Shown here piece after piece: positions 54,972 to 64,000 of a DNA stretch of 64,000 nt (positions are counted from its first letter, which is position 1; each line of letters opens with the position of its first letter). A program made the position numbers and the translations under genes. Source of the stretch: CAWDXG01 sp963822115 (GTDB lineage Bacteria > Myxococcota_A > Polyangia > Polyangiales > Polyangiaceae); assembly GCA_963822115.1 (NCBI GenBank), contig CAWGGM010000010.1, positions 186,001-250,000 on the forward strand, given 5' to 3'. The notes under the pieces are model-generated. The model was given only the letters and a program-made list of their open reading frames with translations, ran no database searches and was not told the DNA's origin.

Positions 54972-55489
54972 TGCCCGATGCCGCCGAGATCGAACGCATC
55001 CTGCGACAGCGTGCCCGCGAGCTGGCCGAGGAGCAGACGCGTTCAACAGAACACCGCGGCGAAGCGCTGGTCGTCCGCGTGGGAAACGCGCGCTACGCCG
55101 TCCCGCTGATGGGTCTGGGCGGCGTGATGGGCCTCGACTCGCTGACGCCGCTGCCCGGCGCGCCGGCCTTCGTCGCCGGCCTGACGCAGATCCAGGGGCG
55201 CGTGGTAACCATCGTCGATCTCGGCGCACTGCTCGGCGAAGCGCCGGAGCCCCCGAAAGCTGCGCTGCTGATTGAAGTCGACTCCGGCTCGTTCGGGCTC
55301 GGAGTGTCCGCCTACGAGAACGTCATCCCGATCCCGGCAAAGAACCTCGAGACGGTGCCACCTGGTCTCTCCGAAGCCGCGTCACGCTACGTGGAAGGCG
55401 TGGTCGCGGCCCGGGGCGTCGGCGTGTTGAAACTTGCCACGATCGTGAACGACCTCACCGAGCTCGAGTCTGGAGAAGAGGAGCCATGA
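54971..55489 (+). CDS. CheW-like coupling protein 2
   Basis: 172 residues. A helical N-terminus (IERILRQRARELAEEQ) precedes a CheW domain (ALVVRVGNARYAVPLMGLGG, FVAGLTQIQGRVVTIVDLGALLG). The second CheW in the same operon may serve a different face of the array. ATGA overlap with the receptor gene. Confidence 0.92.
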   Translation: MPDAAEIERILRQRARELAEEQTRSTEHRGEALVVRVGNARYAVPLMGLGGVMGLDSLTPLPGAPAFVAGLTQIQGRVVTIVDLGALLGEAPEPPKAALLIEVDSGSFGLGVSAYENVIPIPAKNLETVPPGLSEAASRYVEGVVAARGVGVLKLATIVNDLTELESGEEEP

Positions 55490-56748
55490 ACGAAGACACA
55501 GGGGCGCAGGCCCGGTCGTACGGGAAGCTGTATCTGGGGTTCGGTCTAGCTGGGCTGGTCATCGGCCTGATTTTTCCGTGGTTTGCCGCATTGTTCGTGA
55601 CGGTGAAGATCGGCATGGGCAGCGCCTTCGGCGTCGCGTGCGTCGGCGCGGGGCTGTTGATGGCTGGCATCGCGGCAGTGTCCGTCCGCTTCACCGTGGT
55701 GCAGCAGCTGATGCTGCAGGAACGAGCCGAGCGGGAGAAGCGCAAGGAGCTGCAGCAGGCCTTCCACGCCTACAGCGACTTCGCCGACCAGATCGGGCGG
55801 GGAACGCTCACGGCGCGACTCGGCCACGGAACGGAACGCTACGACGACAAGGAGGTCAAGCGCCTGGGAGAGCAGCTCGACGGCATGGCCGAGAGCCTCC
55901 AGGACATGAGCAAGCAGATGTTCGAGGCGACCGAGGCGCTCGGCCGATCCAGCGCCAGCCTGCTCACGACCTCCGCCCAGCAGAGCAGCGGCGCCGCCGA
56001 GCAGGCCGCCGCCGTCGCCGAGATCAGCACGACCACCGAGGAGCTCCGACAGACCGCCGAGCAGGCCGCCGAGCGCGCGCAGTCGGTAATTGGCACGACG
56101 GAACAGGCCCAGCGCTCCTACGAGTCCGGACAGAAGCAGGTGGAAGACACCATCGACGGCATGACCACGCTGCGCGAGCGCGTCCAGACCATCGCCACCA
56201 GCATCCTGGAGCTAAGCGACAAGACGCAGAAGATCGGCGAGATCGTCGCGACGGTCAGCGAGCTGGCCGAGCAGTCCAATCTGCTGGCCATCAACGCGGC
56301 CATCGAAGCCGCCAAGGCGGGCGAGCACGGTCGCGGCTTCGCGGTCGTGGCCAGCGAGGTGCGCAACCTCGCCGAGCAATCCAAGCAGGCGACGCGGCAG
56401 GTGCGCGCCATCATCACCGACATCCAGCGTGCCACCAACAGCTCGGTCATGGTCACCGAAGAGGGCACCAAGCAAGCCGAGGTCGGCCTGGCCATCGCGC
56501 GGGAAACCGGCGACACGCTCTCGACCCTGGCCAACATCATCTCCGAGGCAGTGCAGTCCGCCCGCCAGATCGCGGCGCTCTCGCGGCAGCAGGCGATCGG
56601 CATCGACCAGGTCTCCGCTTCAATGCGCGACATCCAGCTGGCATCGAAGGACACCGCCGAGGGCACGCGCAGCACCGAAGCCGCGTCCCGCGAGCTGGGC
56701 GCGCTGGCAGGGCGCATGCGGGAGCTGGTTTCGCGCTACGCGATCTGA
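55486..56748 (+). CDS. Methyl-accepting chemotaxis protein without a periplasmic domain
   Basis: 420 residues. Two transmembrane helices (~15-37 and ~42-65) are separated by a few residues only, so there is no extracellular sensor. A HAMP-like region (~85-125) and long coiled coil follow. The signalling tip is EIVATVSELAEQSNLLAINA then AAKAGEHGRGFAVVASEVR. It probably senses membrane state or an intracellular partner. Six bases separate it from cheA. Confidence 0.94.
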   Translation: MNEDTGAQARSYGKLYLGFGLAGLVIGLIFPWFAALFVTVKIGMGSAFGVACVGAGLLMAGIAAVSVRFTVVQQLMLQERAEREKRKELQQAFHAYSDFADQIGRGTLTARLGHGTERYDDKEVKRLGEQLDGMAESLQDMSKQMFEATEALGRSSASLLTTSAQQSSGAAEQAAAVAEISTTTEELRQTAEQAAERAQSVIGTTEQAQRSYESGQKQVEDTIDGMTTLRERVQTIATSILELSDKTQKIGEIVATVSELAEQSNLLAINAAIEAAKAGEHGRGFAVVASEVRNLAEQSKQATRQVRAIITDIQRATNSSVMVTEEGTKQAEVGLAIARETGDTLSTLANIISEAVQSARQIAALSRQQAIGIDQVSASMRDIQLASKDTAEGTRSTEAASRELGALAGRMRELVSRYAI

Positions 56749-56754
56749 TCGCCG

Positions 56755-58896
56755 ATGGCCGACGACTCGCTCCCTCCCGAGCTGACCGCGATGTTCCGCG
56801 AGGAACTTCGCGAGTCCGTGCAGCTCATCTCGACCGCGCTCAGCGAGATCGAGAGCGGCGCGGACGCAGATCGGGCAGCGGCGCTGTCGAACGTCATCAA
56901 GCGTCGCTTCCACAACATCAAGGGCGCGGCCAACAGCCTCTCGATCGGCAACGTCGCCAAGGTCGCCCACGCCGCCGAGACCTTCCTCGCGCAGGGCGTG
57001 GAGGAGGGCGCGTTTCCCGCCACCATCGTCTCGGGTCTGTACACGGCGGTCTCGTGGTTGCAGGACGCCGCCGACAGTGACGAAAACGATCCGACGGAGG
57101 TCCTGGCCCGGCTGCGAGGGACCCCGCTATCGCGCAAGCCGCCGCCGCCGCCCGTGGTGGAACCCACCGTGGCGGCCGGCCCCAGCCGCACGCAGATCGA
57201 GACGCCAGGCAGAAAGGGCTGGGCGGCCGCCGAGGAGGTGGTCCGCGTCTCCGGCGCCCTGCTCGAAAAGGTGCTGTCTCCGCTCACCACGCTGATCGTG
57301 GCACGCACCGAGAGCCGCTTCCGCACCGACCGGCTGCAGCAGCTGGGCGAGCTCGCGAGCGAGCTCGCCCAGCGCGCTTCTTCGGGCCAGCTCGACCTGG
57401 ACGACGTAGCGCAGCTCCGCTCGCTCGCCGCCGACATCGATGGTGAAACGGCCCTGCTCCGGCGCGACTCGAGGCGCACGGGCCAGGCCCTGGCAACGCT
57501 CGAAGACCACATCCACAGCATGCGGCTGGTCTCGCTGTCGTCGCTGGAGAGCTCGCTGCTTCTGGCCGTGCGCGACGCGGCCGGTCGCACACAGAAAGAA
57601 GTCGGGCTCTCGCTCTCCGCCGCGGGCATCCAGGTCGACCGCCGGGTGCTCCAGACGCTCCGCGCACCGTTGATCCACCTGGTCCGCAACGCTGTTGATC
57701 ACGGCATCGAGTCCGAGTCGGTGCGCGAGGCCGCGGGCAAGCTTCCCTACGGCACGCTCCGCATCGCCGTGCAGTCCCACGGCGAGGTGATCGACATCGT
57801 GCTGGAAGACGACGGCGCTGGAATCGACGTGGACCGCGTCAAAGAACGGGCGATCGACCGAGGGCTTGTCGACGCGGACCGCGCCGAAACCCTGGGCCTC
57901 GACGAGATCCTCGGGCTGCTCGCCCATCCGGGCTTCTCGACGCGCGAATCGGTGAGCGAGCTGTCCGGGCGCGGCATCGGGCTCGATGTGGTGCACCGGG
58001 CGGTCCGCGAGCTCGGCGGCGCCGTCAAGCTCGAGTCCGAGCCCGGGCGCTTCACCCGCTTCACGCTAACCGTACCGGTGTCGATGGTCACGACGCGGGT
58101 GCTCTTCGTGCGCGCTGGCGGGCACGGCTTCGCGCTGCCGCTGAGCGGCGTGGTGAGCACCACGCGCGTGGACGAAGACGACCTGTTCAGCCTGGACAAC
58201 AAGCTGTACGTCGAGGTCGGCGGCAAGCCCGCCATCGTGCACCGGTTGGCCAGCACCTCGACCGGAGTCACGTCGATCGACGGCAAGTCCTGCATCGTGA
58301 TCGTGACGACGCCCAACGGCAGGGTCGCCGTCCTGGTCGACGAGATCCTCGGCGAGGAGGAAGTCGTCGTGCGCCCGCTGGGTCCGCCGATCCGCCACGT
58401 TCCCGGGGTCGTGGGCACCACGCTGGCCGAATCGGGCGGCGTGGTGCTGGTCTTGGCCTGCGCGGAGGTACTGCAGCTCGGCGTCGTCAACGCGCCGCTG
58501 GAGCGCCCGAAGCGCAAGACAGCGTACAGCATCCTGGTCGTCGACGACTCGATCACGACGCGGACCCTGGAGCGGCACATCCTCGAGCGCGCTGGCTATG
58601 CCGTGGAGCTGGCCAACGACGGCCAGGAAGCGCTCGGCGTGATGCGCAAGGGCCGCTTCGACCTGGTCGTCGCCGATGTCGACATGCCCAGACTGGACGG
58701 CATCAGCATGGTGCGCGCCATGCGCGGCGAGAGCGAGCTCCAGTCGCTACCGGTGATCCTGGTGACGTCACGCGCCGAAGACGCCGATCGCCAGCGGGGT
58801 CTCGCCGCTGGAGCGCAGGCCTACATCGTCAAGGGACGTTTCGATCAAGACGAGCTCCTGGGCAACATCGCCCGCCTGCTCGGGGAGAGCGAATGA
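56755..58896 (+). CDS. CheA-type hybrid histidine kinase with C-terminal receiver
   Basis: 713 residues. HPt domain with phospho-His53 (RFHNIKGAANS), a linker, dimerisation and HATPase domains (LIHLVRNAVDHGIE, DDGAGID, SGRGIGLDVV), a CheW-like domain (~440-580) and a receiver (~591-713) with phospho-acceptor Asp641 (VVADVDMPRLDG). The fused receiver and separate CheY-like gene suggest a branched phosphorelay as in Frz-like systems. ATGA overlap with cheB. Confidence 0.95.
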   Translation: MADDSLPPELTAMFREELRESVQLISTALSEIESGADADRAAALSNVIKRRFHNIKGAANSLSIGNVAKVAHAAETFLAQGVEEGAFPATIVSGLYTAVSWLQDAADSDENDPTEVLARLRGTPLSRKPPPPPVVEPTVAAGPSRTQIETPGRKGWAAAEEVVRVSGALLEKVLSPLTTLIVARTESRFRTDRLQQLGELASELAQRASSGQLDLDDVAQLRSLAADIDGETALLRRDSRRTGQALATLEDHIHSMRLVSLSSLESSLLLAVRDAAGRTQKEVGLSLSAAGIQVDRRVLQTLRAPLIHLVRNAVDHGIESESVREAAGKLPYGTLRIAVQSHGEVIDIVLEDDGAGIDVDRVKERAIDRGLVDADRAETLGLDEILGLLAHPGFSTRESVSELSGRGIGLDVVHRAVRELGGAVKLESEPGRFTRFTLTVPVSMVTTRVLFVRAGGHGFALPLSGVVSTTRVDEDDLFSLDNKLYVEVGGKPAIVHRLASTSTGVTSIDGKSCIVIVTTPNGRVAVLVDEILGEEEVVVRPLGPPIRHVPGVVGTTLAESGGVVLVLACAEVLQLGVVNAPLERPKRKTAYSILVVDDSITTRTLERHILERAGYAVELANDGQEALGVMRKGRFDLVVADVDMPRLDGISMVRAMRGESELQSLPVILVTSRAEDADRQRGLAAGAQAYIVKGRFDQDELLGNIARLLGESE

Positions 58897-59898
58897 AGAG
58901 CCCCCTTCCCATCGTGGTCATCCAGACGAGCCGGCGCCGGCGCAGCGATCTGGCAAGAGAGCTCGAAGCGTCGGGGGAGATCATGATCGTCCGCGAGATG
59001 CAGGACGTGGAAGCGGCGGCGAAGGCGGTCTCAACACGTTCGGCCCGCGTGGTCCTGCTGGTGGCCGACGACGGGCCCGCGCCGGCACTCGTCACTTCGC
59101 TGATGCGCTCGATCCGCATCCCGATCGTCGTATCGACGCAGTCGAGCACCGGGGTCGTGGCCGCAATGGCGGCCGGCGCCGTCGAAGGGCTGACCGCGGA
59201 CGCGCCGGTGTCGCGACTGGTCGAGTCACTGAAGCTGATGTCGGAGGTGCGCGTGGTGCGGCGTTTCTCGCCGCCCGGAATGCGCAAGGCTCGAGTTTCC
59301 GTGCCCGAAACCATCCCGCCCGTCAGCGCCCCGGGTGGCCGACGTTCTGGTAGCGATCGGCGCCTCGACCGGCGGCCCTGCGGCGCTGGCCCAGGTGCTC
59401 TCGCCGCTGCCGGCGGATTTTCCCGCGCCCATCGTGGTCGCGCAGCACATGCCAGACGACTACGATGTCGCATTCGCGCGCTGGCTTTCGGATGTCACCC
59501 AGCTCAAGGCCGAGGTCGCCGAGGACGGCAAGACCGCGCGGGCCGGACACATCTACATCCCGCGCGGAGGATTCGATCTGGTACTGCGCCCCGGCGCCGT
59601 GCTGGAAAACGTAGAACCGCCCAGGCGACGCGCCGTCCCCTCGGTGGACCGTCTGCTCGAGAGCGCCGCGGCCCTCCGGCAGTTCACGCTGTTCGGCATC
59701 GTGCTCTCCGGTATGGGCCAGGACGGCAAGATCGGTCTGAAGGCGATGCGCGTCGCCGGAGCCGCGACGCTGGCCCAGGATAGCGAATCCTCGACGGTGG
59801 ACAGCATGCCCAACGCCGCGGTCGAGCACGGCGGCGCGAATTTCGCGCTACCGCCGCAGCACATCGCACAGCAGCTGTTGGTGTGGGCGAGCGGGTGA
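58893..59898 (+). CDS. CheB methylesterase with degenerate receiver and apparent frameshift
   Basis: The N-terminal part (58893 to ~59330) has receiver-like size and order, but the phospho-acceptor position reads VVLLVADDGPAP with no Asp after the hydrophobic strand, so it is a pseudo-receiver. The methylesterase domain is in another frame from about 59335: VAIGASTGGP (catalytic Ser), VAQHMP (His), VLSGMGQDG (Asp). The frames join if one base near 59333 is extra. Alternatively GTG 59335 starts a separate methylesterase. It removes receptor methyl groups. Confidence 0.83.
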
Positions 59899-59961
59899 TC
59901 GACGTGACGAGGACAAGAAGCCAGCGGCGAAGACCCGCCGATGCGCTATTCTGGAGGGCTA

Positions 59962-61263
59962 ATGCCCACCGATGAAGCTCCCCAGCGCCTCGGGCAATAC
60001 GATATCACCGGGCGACTCGCCATGGGCGGCATGGCGGAGGTGTTCCTCGGCAAGCTGCGCGGCGCGGACGGCTTCGCCAAGGACGTGGTCGTCAAGCGCA
60101 TCCTCCCGCAGCACTCCGGCAACGCGGATTTCGTGCGGATGTTCCGCGACGAGGCCCGCATCACCTCCCAGCTGTTCCACGGCAACATCGTCCAGGTGCT
60201 CGAGTTCGGCGTCGCCGAGGGCACGCACTATCTGGTGCTGGAGTACGTCGACGGTCCGAGCCTGTACGCGCTCCAGCACGACCTACGCAAGCGCTCGCGG
60301 CTGTTGTCGGTGGCGGAATCGGTCCACATCGCAGCCGAGGTAGCCAGAGCGCTCGACTATGCCCATCGCAAGCGCGGCAGCGACGGCGCGCTCTTGCACG
60401 TCGTGCATCGCGACGTGACCCCATCCAACGTGCTCATCTCGCGCGAAGGCGAAGTGAAGCTCGCAGACTTCGGCATCGCCCGCGCCCGCGCCCGGCTCGC
60501 GACGACCGCAGCAGGCAGCGGCGTCGTCAAGGGCAAGCTGCCGTTCATGGCGCCCGAGACGTTGCAGTCGGCAGCCGCCAACCCGGTGACCGACATCTTC
60601 TCGCTCGGTGCGGTGCTCTACGGAATGCTGACCGGCATCACGGCGTTCCGGGGCGAGACCGAGCCGGAGACGATCGCGAAGATCCTCACGTGGATGCCGC
60701 CGCCGCCGTCCCAGCGCAACCCCGACGTGCCCCCCGAGCTGGACGAGTTGGTGGCTACGCTCCTGGCGAAGGAGCCGGAGAAGCGCCCGCACCGCGCGCT
60801 GTTCGTCGCCGACGCGCTGTCGCGGTTCATCCCGGTGGGCACCTCGCCCGCCGAGATGCTCGCCGCCACACTCGCTTCCCTCGAGCCGGAAACCACACCG
60901 ACAGCTCCGCAGCGACTGCTCATCGTGCACGAGTCGCGCACCGTGCGAGCGGTGCTGCGCGCCAAGCTCGAACCGCACTACGTCGTGGAAGAAGCCGCCA
61001 GCACCAGGGAGGCGCTCGACCGCGCCACGGGCTCGGACATCGTGCTGTGCCAGCGCACCCTGGGCGGCGCGCCCGACTCGGGCATCGGTCGGCGCATCCG
61101 CGAGGAGTCGAGCTCCGTTGGCACGAAGGTCATCGTGGTGGCGTCGCAGGACACGCAGGAGGTCCGCGCTCTAGCGCAGGCGGGCGGCGCCCACGGAGTC
61201 GCCACGCCATCCATGCCTACCGACGCGCTGGTCGACCTCCTGCGCCGCGTGGCACCGACGTAG
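59962..61263 (+). CDS. Ser/Thr protein kinase with C-terminal pseudo-receiver
   Basis: 433 residues, soluble. Kinase domain (~10-290): glycine loop LAMGGMAEVF, Lys45, HRDVTPSN at 149-156 (Thr in place of the usual Lys, as in many myxobacterial kinases), DFG at 169-171 and MAPE. The C-terminal ~120 residues are receiver-like (LLIVHESRTVRAVLRAKL, KVIVVASQD) but the acceptor Asp is replaced (DIVLCQRTLG). A kinase with a pseudo-receiver at the end of a chemosensory operon suggests a physical link to CheA. Start 59962 for GGAGG six bases upstream. Confidence 0.9.
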   Translation: MPTDEAPQRLGQYDITGRLAMGGMAEVFLGKLRGADGFAKDVVVKRILPQHSGNADFVRMFRDEARITSQLFHGNIVQVLEFGVAEGTHYLVLEYVDGPSLYALQHDLRKRSRLLSVAESVHIAAEVARALDYAHRKRGSDGALLHVVHRDVTPSNVLISREGEVKLADFGIARARARLATTAAGSGVVKGKLPFMAPETLQSAAANPVTDIFSLGAVLYGMLTGITAFRGETEPETIAKILTWMPPPPSQRNPDVPPELDELVATLLAKEPEKRPHRALFVADALSRFIPVGTSPAEMLAATLASLEPETTPTAPQRLLIVHESRTVRAVLRAKLEPHYVVEEAASTREALDRATGSDIVLCQRTLGGAPDSGIGRRIREESSSVGTKVIVVASQDTQEVRALAQAGGAHGVATPSMPTDALVDLLRRVAPT

Positions 61264-61349
61264 CGCTTCGACACGCACGCGGTGGCGCGCCGTGGCGCGC
61301 CCAGAGGCCCGGATTTTCCTACCGCGGCCCGAGCGGCTACGCTTCGGCC

Positions 61350-62067
61350 ATGGCCAAGGCCAACCGCACCTGGAAGGTGCTGCCGCACGAACCGATCGAG
61401 GAGTTGGACGACAACCTGTGGCGTGTCGTCGGCTCGCTCGGCAACATGCCGCTCAAGCGCGTGATGACGCTGGCCCGGCGCAGCGACGGGGGCGTGCTCG
61501 TGCACAACGCCGTGCCGCTCGACGAAGCGTCCATGAAGCGGCTGGACGCATGGGGCAAAGTGACGGCGCTGGTCGTGCCGAACGGCTACCACAGGCTCGA
61601 CGCGCCCGCGTACGCCGCGCGCTATCCCGAGGCGCGCGTGTACTGCCCAGCCGGCGCGCGCCGGAAGGTCGAGGAGGTCGTGCGGGTGGACGGCAGCTAC
61701 GACGACTTCCCGTCCGACGACGCGGTCTCGTTCGCGACGCTCGAAGGCACCGCCGGCCGCGAGGGCGTGATGATCGTGAAGAGCGCTGGCGGCACCACGC
61801 TCGTGTTCAACGACGTCATTTTCAACATGAAGCATGGCTCCGGCCTGTCCGGCTTCGTGTTCCGGCACGTCACCCAGTCCACGGGCGGTCCGCGCGTCTC
61901 GCGCGTCGTGCGCTGGTTCGTCGCCAGAGAATCGAGAGGCGCTACGCGCCCACCTCGTGCGGCTCGCGGACACTCCCGCGCTCGCGCGCGTGATCGTCTC
62001 GCACGGCGCCATGGTCAGCGAGGATCCCGCCGCGATGATCCGCACAGCGGCGGCGACGCTGCGCTGA
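61350..62067 (+). CDS. DUF4336-like (metallo-hydrolase-like) protein with apparent frameshift
   Basis: The first ~190 residues (LDDNLWRVVGSLGNMPLKRVM, ALVVPNGYHRLDAPAYAARYP, GGTTLVFNDVIFNMKH) fit a DUF4336-type fold related to metallo-beta-lactamases. The frame breaks near 61925; the other frame continues NREALRAHLVRLADTPALARVIVSHGAMV to the stop at 62067 if one base is extra. The first in-frame Met, ATG 61350, is used. Confidence 0.7.
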
Positions 62068-62235
62068 CGCACGGAGTTGTTCGCGACAGGGCGCCCGAAT
62101 CGCTTGCGGACTCTGGCGTTCCAGCTAGACTGCAGTCCTTCGCTCCAGGGACGATGCCCCGGTGTGATGTGCGGGAGCTTCTTCCGCACCCTCCAGAGGC
62201 GAGCGGCCGGGAGCCAGCGCGTCGAGCGAGTTTAA

Positions 62236-62592
62236 ATGAAAGACAGACGCGTTGCCGTGTTCCACAAGTCGCTGGAAGAGCTGGTCGAGTCGCTCGACGC
62301 CACGCTCCGCATCTCTTCCTGGGACCCGGCAGAAGCCCCACCGCTGCCGCTGGAGAACAGCGCTTCGCAGCTCATGGCGCGGCTCGGCGCCGCCGATCGG
62401 CTTGCAGCCGGCGTATTCAACGGCAACTCCAGGGACGCCGTTCGCGTTGGCGAGCTCACCAACGCGATGCGCCGGCTTGGCACCGCCTATCTTGCGTATG
62501 TGAAGGCGGGCGACTCCAGCCGCGACAAGGCGCGGCAGGAGCTGTCGCAGATGCTCGACGAAGTGCGTTCCGGCGTCGTCGACGACGCCTAG
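62236..62592 (+). CDS. Small helical protein of unknown function
   Basis: 118 residues, predicted all-alpha (KSLEELVESLDATLRI, SASQLMARLGAADRLAAGVF, KARQELSQMLDEVRSGV). No signal peptide or recognised domain. It is convergent with the next gene, 11 bases away. Coding potential is supported by its codon pattern and amphipathic helices. Confidence 0.65.
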   Translation: MKDRRVAVFHKSLEELVESLDATLRISSWDPAEAPPLPLENSASQLMARLGAADRLAAGVFNGNSRDAVRVGELTNAMRRLGTAYLAYVKAGDSSRDKARQELSQMLDEVRSGVVDDA

Positions 62593-62603
62593 AGCAGAGC
62601 GCC

Positions 62604-63578
62604 CTACTTCGAAGCGGCTCGCTTCGAGCTGGCTCGCAGCGTCACCAGCATGAAGTCGTAGACGTCCATCAGGTCGCGCGGCTTCTCGCCGAGCTCGCCG
62701 AGCCGGCCACGCACGAACTCCGCCACCGCAAGAGCGCGCCGATAGGCCGCCGCCGCTGGAAACTTCGGCAACGACAGGCCCGCCACAGTGCGCTTCGCCT
62801 GCGTACGGAAGGTCGCAGGGCGGACCACGATGCACTCCTCCGGCGCGACCAGGGCCGGCAACGCCGTGGCGAGCTGCCACGTCGGCTGCTTGCCGAACTC
62901 GACGTGGAACGCCGTGCAGAAATGTTCGAGCCGCGCACCGCGGTCGCCCGGTCCATGCAGAAGCTCGGCCGTCATCAGCGCCAGCGCCTGCTGGCCACGG
63001 GGCTCGAGAGCGCGCAGCGCCTTCAGCTCGGCGGAAGCGACGAGATCGGTGCGGCCGAGGACCGCCAGCATGCTTTCGAAGATGGCCCGGTACTCGTTGC
63101 CGGTCAGCCGCTTGTCGAGCATCACCGCGCCGAGCTCCTGCTGGGCTTCGGCGATGGCAGCGTCGCGGTGGGCGCCCAGTCGCCTCGATGCCGGCGAGCC
63201 GCGATGCGCCTCCACCCAGCCCGGATCCGAAAACCCCTCCGGGTACAGGGCGTGGAAACGCTCGATCTGCTCCTCGAACGACAGTGGCGAGGTCGACTTG
63301 CGCCGCGCAGGCTGCGTGACCGCCCCGACCTGGGCGCGCGCCGCGTCCAGCTCGGGCCGCAGCGTCTCGTACAGCGCCCGGGCGTCCTCGCTCGGGCACT
63401 CCACCTCGCGCATCATCGAGAAGAAATCCTGCACGAGCACGCGCAGTTGGCCGTTTTCGAAGACATAGCCGCGCTTGTCGCGGTGCTCCCAGGCCAGCAC
63501 GGCCAGGCCCCATTCGCGTCGCTTCTTGTGCTGGTAGACGGCGAGACCGCTGGGATTGTCGGATATTGCTTGGGTCAT
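62604..63578 (-). CDS. Conserved-looking cytoplasmic protein of unknown function
   Basis: 324 residues, no membrane segment. Notable segments are YQHKKRREWGLAVLAWEHRD, FENGQLRVLVQDFFSMM near the N-terminus, LSFEEQIERFHALYPEGF, and FRTQAKRTVAGLSLPKFP with YRRALAVAEFVRGRL near the C-terminus. I do not recognise the family. ATG 63578 is preferred over GTG 63599 because AAAGAGAA lies about 8 bases upstream of it. Confidence 0.75.
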   Translation of the reverse strand: MTQAISDNPSGLAVYQHKKRREWGLAVLAWEHRDKRGYVFENGQLRVLVQDFFSMMREVECPSEDARALYETLRPELDAARAQVGAVTQPARRKSTSPLSFEEQIERFHALYPEGFSDPGWVEAHRGSPASRRLGAHRDAAIAEAQQELGAVMLDKRLTGNEYRAIFESMLAVLGRTDLVASAELKALRALEPRGQQALALMTAELLHGPGDRGARLEHFCTAFHVEFGKQPTWQLATALPALVAPEECIVVRPATFRTQAKRTVAGLSLPKFPAAAAYRRALAVAEFVRGRLGELGEKPRDLMDVYDFMLVTLRASSKRAASK

Positions 63579-63766
63579 GCGATGATTCTCTTTCGCCACG
63601 TGACAGCGCCGAATGCTTCGTCATGCGCGCCGCTTGCGCGCGACGGGAACAGCACTGCGTCGCCAACGTGCACGGTCCTGCAAACCGAACTCCGGAGCGA
63701 CCCGGTAGTTCTAGCACCGAATCGCCGCCACGACGAGCGCCGGTGCCAGTGATATGACCCCTATCC

Positions 63767-64000
63767 ATGGCCGAAAGCGGATATCGGGCCCGCCTACCCG
63801 GCACGCTGCCAGCAACCTCGCGCGTGATCCTGGGCGGCGCCCGCCTGCCGCCCGGACGGCTGGTCGCGCCCGATCCCGAGTTCACCCGCGCCGGGCCGGC
63901 CGGGCCGGTGCTGTGGGTCACCGAGCAGCCGGTGCACCATCCGGGGACGATCTGGAAGAAGATCGCGGCGGGCTTCTCGAGCCACGGGCTCTGGCCGCTG
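63767..64000 (+). CDS. DUF4253-like protein, 3' end missing
   Basis: ATG 63767 opens a frame that continues to the window edge (78 codons). GPVLWVTEQPVHHPGTIWKK then SHGLWPL resembles the N-terminal part of DUF4253 proteins, which are of unknown function. The upstream 188-bp region separates it divergently from the gene at 62604. Confidence 0.6.
   Translation, partial: MAESGYRARLPGTLPATSRVILGGARLPPGRLVAPDPEFTRAGPAGPVLWVTEQPVHHPGTIWKKIAAGFSSHGLWPL

Overview
The window looks like chromosomal DNA of a myxobacterium (Myxococcota, probably Polyangiales/Sorangiineae). The evidence is very high GC, many lipoproteins whose lipobox is followed by Gly/Ser/Ala-rich linkers, MYXO-CTERM-like C-termini, eukaryote-like Ser/Thr kinases, TPR and FHA proteins, and a chemosensory operon with a hybrid CheA. 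I saw no rRNA, tRNA, insertion sequence, integrase or CRISPR array. The taxonomic call is an inference.

Layout. (1) 1-3822: aromatic amino-acid genes. A bifunctional chorismate mutase/prephenate dehydratase cut by the left edge, an FHA protein, and an unusual prephenate dehydratase-ACT-DAHP synthase fusion behind a possible sigma-54 promoter. (2) 3827-8216: an FKBP lipoprotein, a leftward TerB/membrane/SDR group and a membrane Ser/Thr kinase. (3) 8434-10966: ahcY translationally coupled to an ArsR-methyltransferase fusion with a palindromic operator, an S-adenosylhomocysteine recycling unit. (4) 11072-18916: a methyltransferase, a caspase-like TPR protein without the catalytic Cys, a SirB1-type protein, a frameshifted Gly-rich lipoprotein and an MFS transporter.

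(5) 19108-30827: the most unusual part. A 1.2-kb-residue secreted protein is followed by seven tandem paralogous lipoprotein genes. Between consecutive lipoproteins lie six progressively shortened copies of the secreted protein's own C-terminus. Almost every junction is an ATGA or GTGA stop/start overlap. Each C-terminal remnant keeps the same last codons, which encode the Shine-Dalgarno sequence of the next lipoprotein. Two further lipoprotein genes continue the chain.

(6) 33099-38297: a tightly overlapping leftward operon for an FAD-dependent phytoene-desaturase-like enzyme, a phytol/dolichol-kinase-like protein, a UbiA prenyltransferase and two non-identical ArsA/Get3 ATPases. A perfect Fnr/Crp-type box lies upstream. 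This looks like an isoprenoid-lipid module. (7) 38714-52792: secreted hydrolases (GH25, PLD, GH5), a GAF histidine kinase, a WD40-RCC1 lipoprotein and several lipoproteins of unknown role. (8) 52794-61263: a CheY-like regulator divergent from cheW-cheR(TPR)-cheW-mcp-cheA(hybrid)-cheB and a Ser/Thr kinase. CheB and the kinase both carry degenerate receiver domains. (9) 61350-64000: a DUF4336-type protein, two proteins of unknown function and the start of a DUF4253-type gene.

Caution: at least eight genes show a single clean reading-frame break (near 1380, 16845, 16940, 29068, 30766, 31270, 33045, 59333 and 61925) while most other genes are intact. Assembly indels are the simplest explanation. 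Genes affected are annotated across the break.
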